From Trueperaceae bacterium (GTDB taxonomy: Bacteria; Deinococcota; Deinococci; Deinococcales; Trueperaceae), in NCBI GenBank assembly GCA_007130355.1, contig SLSQ01000168.1, forward strand, positions 1-7,703: a DNA stretch of 7,703 nt, in the 5' to 3' direction. Within the stretch, counting starts at the first letter, position 1. Each line of letters begins with the position of its first letter. The notes under the pieces were generated by a model. It searched no databases. It was not told where the DNA came from and saw nothing but the letters and a program-made list of their open reading frames with translations. A program made the translations under genes and the position numbers. This document shows, one piece after another, positions 7,154 to 7,703 of this stretch.

Positions 7154-7703
7154 GTGGCGGCGGACCTTCCGCCGCCGGCCGGTCCGGGCCGGTACGACGC
7201 CGTCCTGTTCGACATGGACGGCACCCTGATCGACACCGAACCGGCCTGGTTCGAGGCCGAGCGGGCGACCGCCGCCCGCTACGACGTCCGGATTCCGGAG
7301 GAGGCGTACGCCGACCTGCACGGCCTCGACGCCGCCGGTCTGATCCGCGTCCTCACCGAGCGCTACGGCCTCGCCGCCCCGCCCGAACGGTTCCTGGCGG
7401 AGCTGGCGGAACGCCTGCGCGAGGCGCTCGCGAAGGCGACGCCGCGCCCCGGGGCCGAACCGCTCGTCCGGGCGGTGGCCCGCGCCGGGATGGCACGGGC
7501 GGTGGTGTCCAACTCGCCCCGCACGGCGATCGAGGCCACCCTCGCGCCGCACGCCTGGGCGCGCGAGCTCCTGATCACCCGCATCTCCGTCGACGACGTG
7601 GCCCGCGGCAAGCCGGAGCCGGACGCCTACCTGGCCGCCGCCGAACGCCTGAACGTCCCGCCCGACCGCTGCCTGGCGATCGAGGACAGCGTTCCGGGCG
7701 CCA
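7154..7703 (+). CDS. HAD-superfamily hydrolase, beta-phosphoglucomutase-like subfamily (partial, C-terminus off the right edge)
   Basis: The first 183 residues of a HAD phosphatase or phosphomutase, starting at GTG 7154, one base after the permease stop. Motif I is FDMDGTLIDTE, with nucleophile D20 and acid/base D22. A helical cap follows (about residues 30-95). Motif II is SNS at 119-121, motif III is K153 in GKPEPDAY, and motif IV is E177-D178 in IEDSVPGA, the typical 'EDS.~G' of the PGM/phosphatase group. The set is complete and intact up to the edge; perhaps 25-45 residues are missing if it has the usual length of about 210-225. Substrates are probably small cytosolic phosphate esters (sugar phosphates or phosphoglycolate), but specificity cannot be assigned. 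An alternative start at the internal ATG of DMDGT would remove the nucleophile and is excluded. It is likely co-transcribed with the permeases, with no proven functional link. Confidence 0.9.
   Translation, partial: MAADLPPPAGPGRYDAVLFDMDGTLIDTEPAWFEAERATAARYDVRIPEEAYADLHGLDAAGLIRVLTERYGLAAPPERFLAELAERLREALAKATPRPGAEPLVRAVARAGMARAVVSNSPRTAIEATLAPHAWARELLITRISVDDVARGKPEPDAYLAAAERLNVPPDRCLAIEDSVPGA

Overview
The window is very GC-rich, and all five genes show the strong third-position G/C bias of a high-GC bacterium. A Sec-type, non-lipoprotein binding protein, TANNNT-like promoter boxes and compact gene packing would fit a Deinococcota (Trueperaceae-like) genome. That placement is impression only; no rRNA or other phylogenetic marker is present.

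Layout. Positions 1-2122 (minus strand) hold the N-terminal 707 residues of a large AddB/RexB-like RecB-family nuclease, cut off by the left edge before its catalytic acidic residues. An 88-base divergent spacer follows. Positions 2211-3473 (plus) encode a 420-residue alkaline-phosphatase-superfamily phosphoesterase (type I phosphodiesterase / nucleotide pyrophosphatase fold). Positions 3474-3654 are a promoter and a structured 5' leader. Next comes a peptide-type ABC importer: a family 5 binding protein (3655-5175), an intrinsic terminator (5186-5222), a short control region with a perfect 16-bp palindrome, and two permeases (5312-6229 and 6226-7152, overlapping by 4 bases). A HAD-family phosphatase begins one base after the second permease and runs off the right edge (7154-7703).

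How the genes work together. The binding protein should capture a peptide-like or other family 5 ligand outside the membrane and deliver it to the permease heterodimer. No ATPase is encoded here, so it must lie beyond the window or be shared. The terminator after the binding-protein gene probably sets a high ratio of binding protein to permease. The HAD gene is packed as part of the permease transcript. The nuclease and phosphoesterase have no evident link to the transporter.

No mobile element, CRISPR array, tRNA, rRNA or recognisable defence island was found. Gene content is ordinary. The most interesting non-coding signals are the structured leader of the binding-protein gene (a perfect 10-bp hairpin, a possible loop pairing, and mutually exclusive GTAC pairings reaching the ribosome binding site) and the 16-bp palindrome before the permeases.
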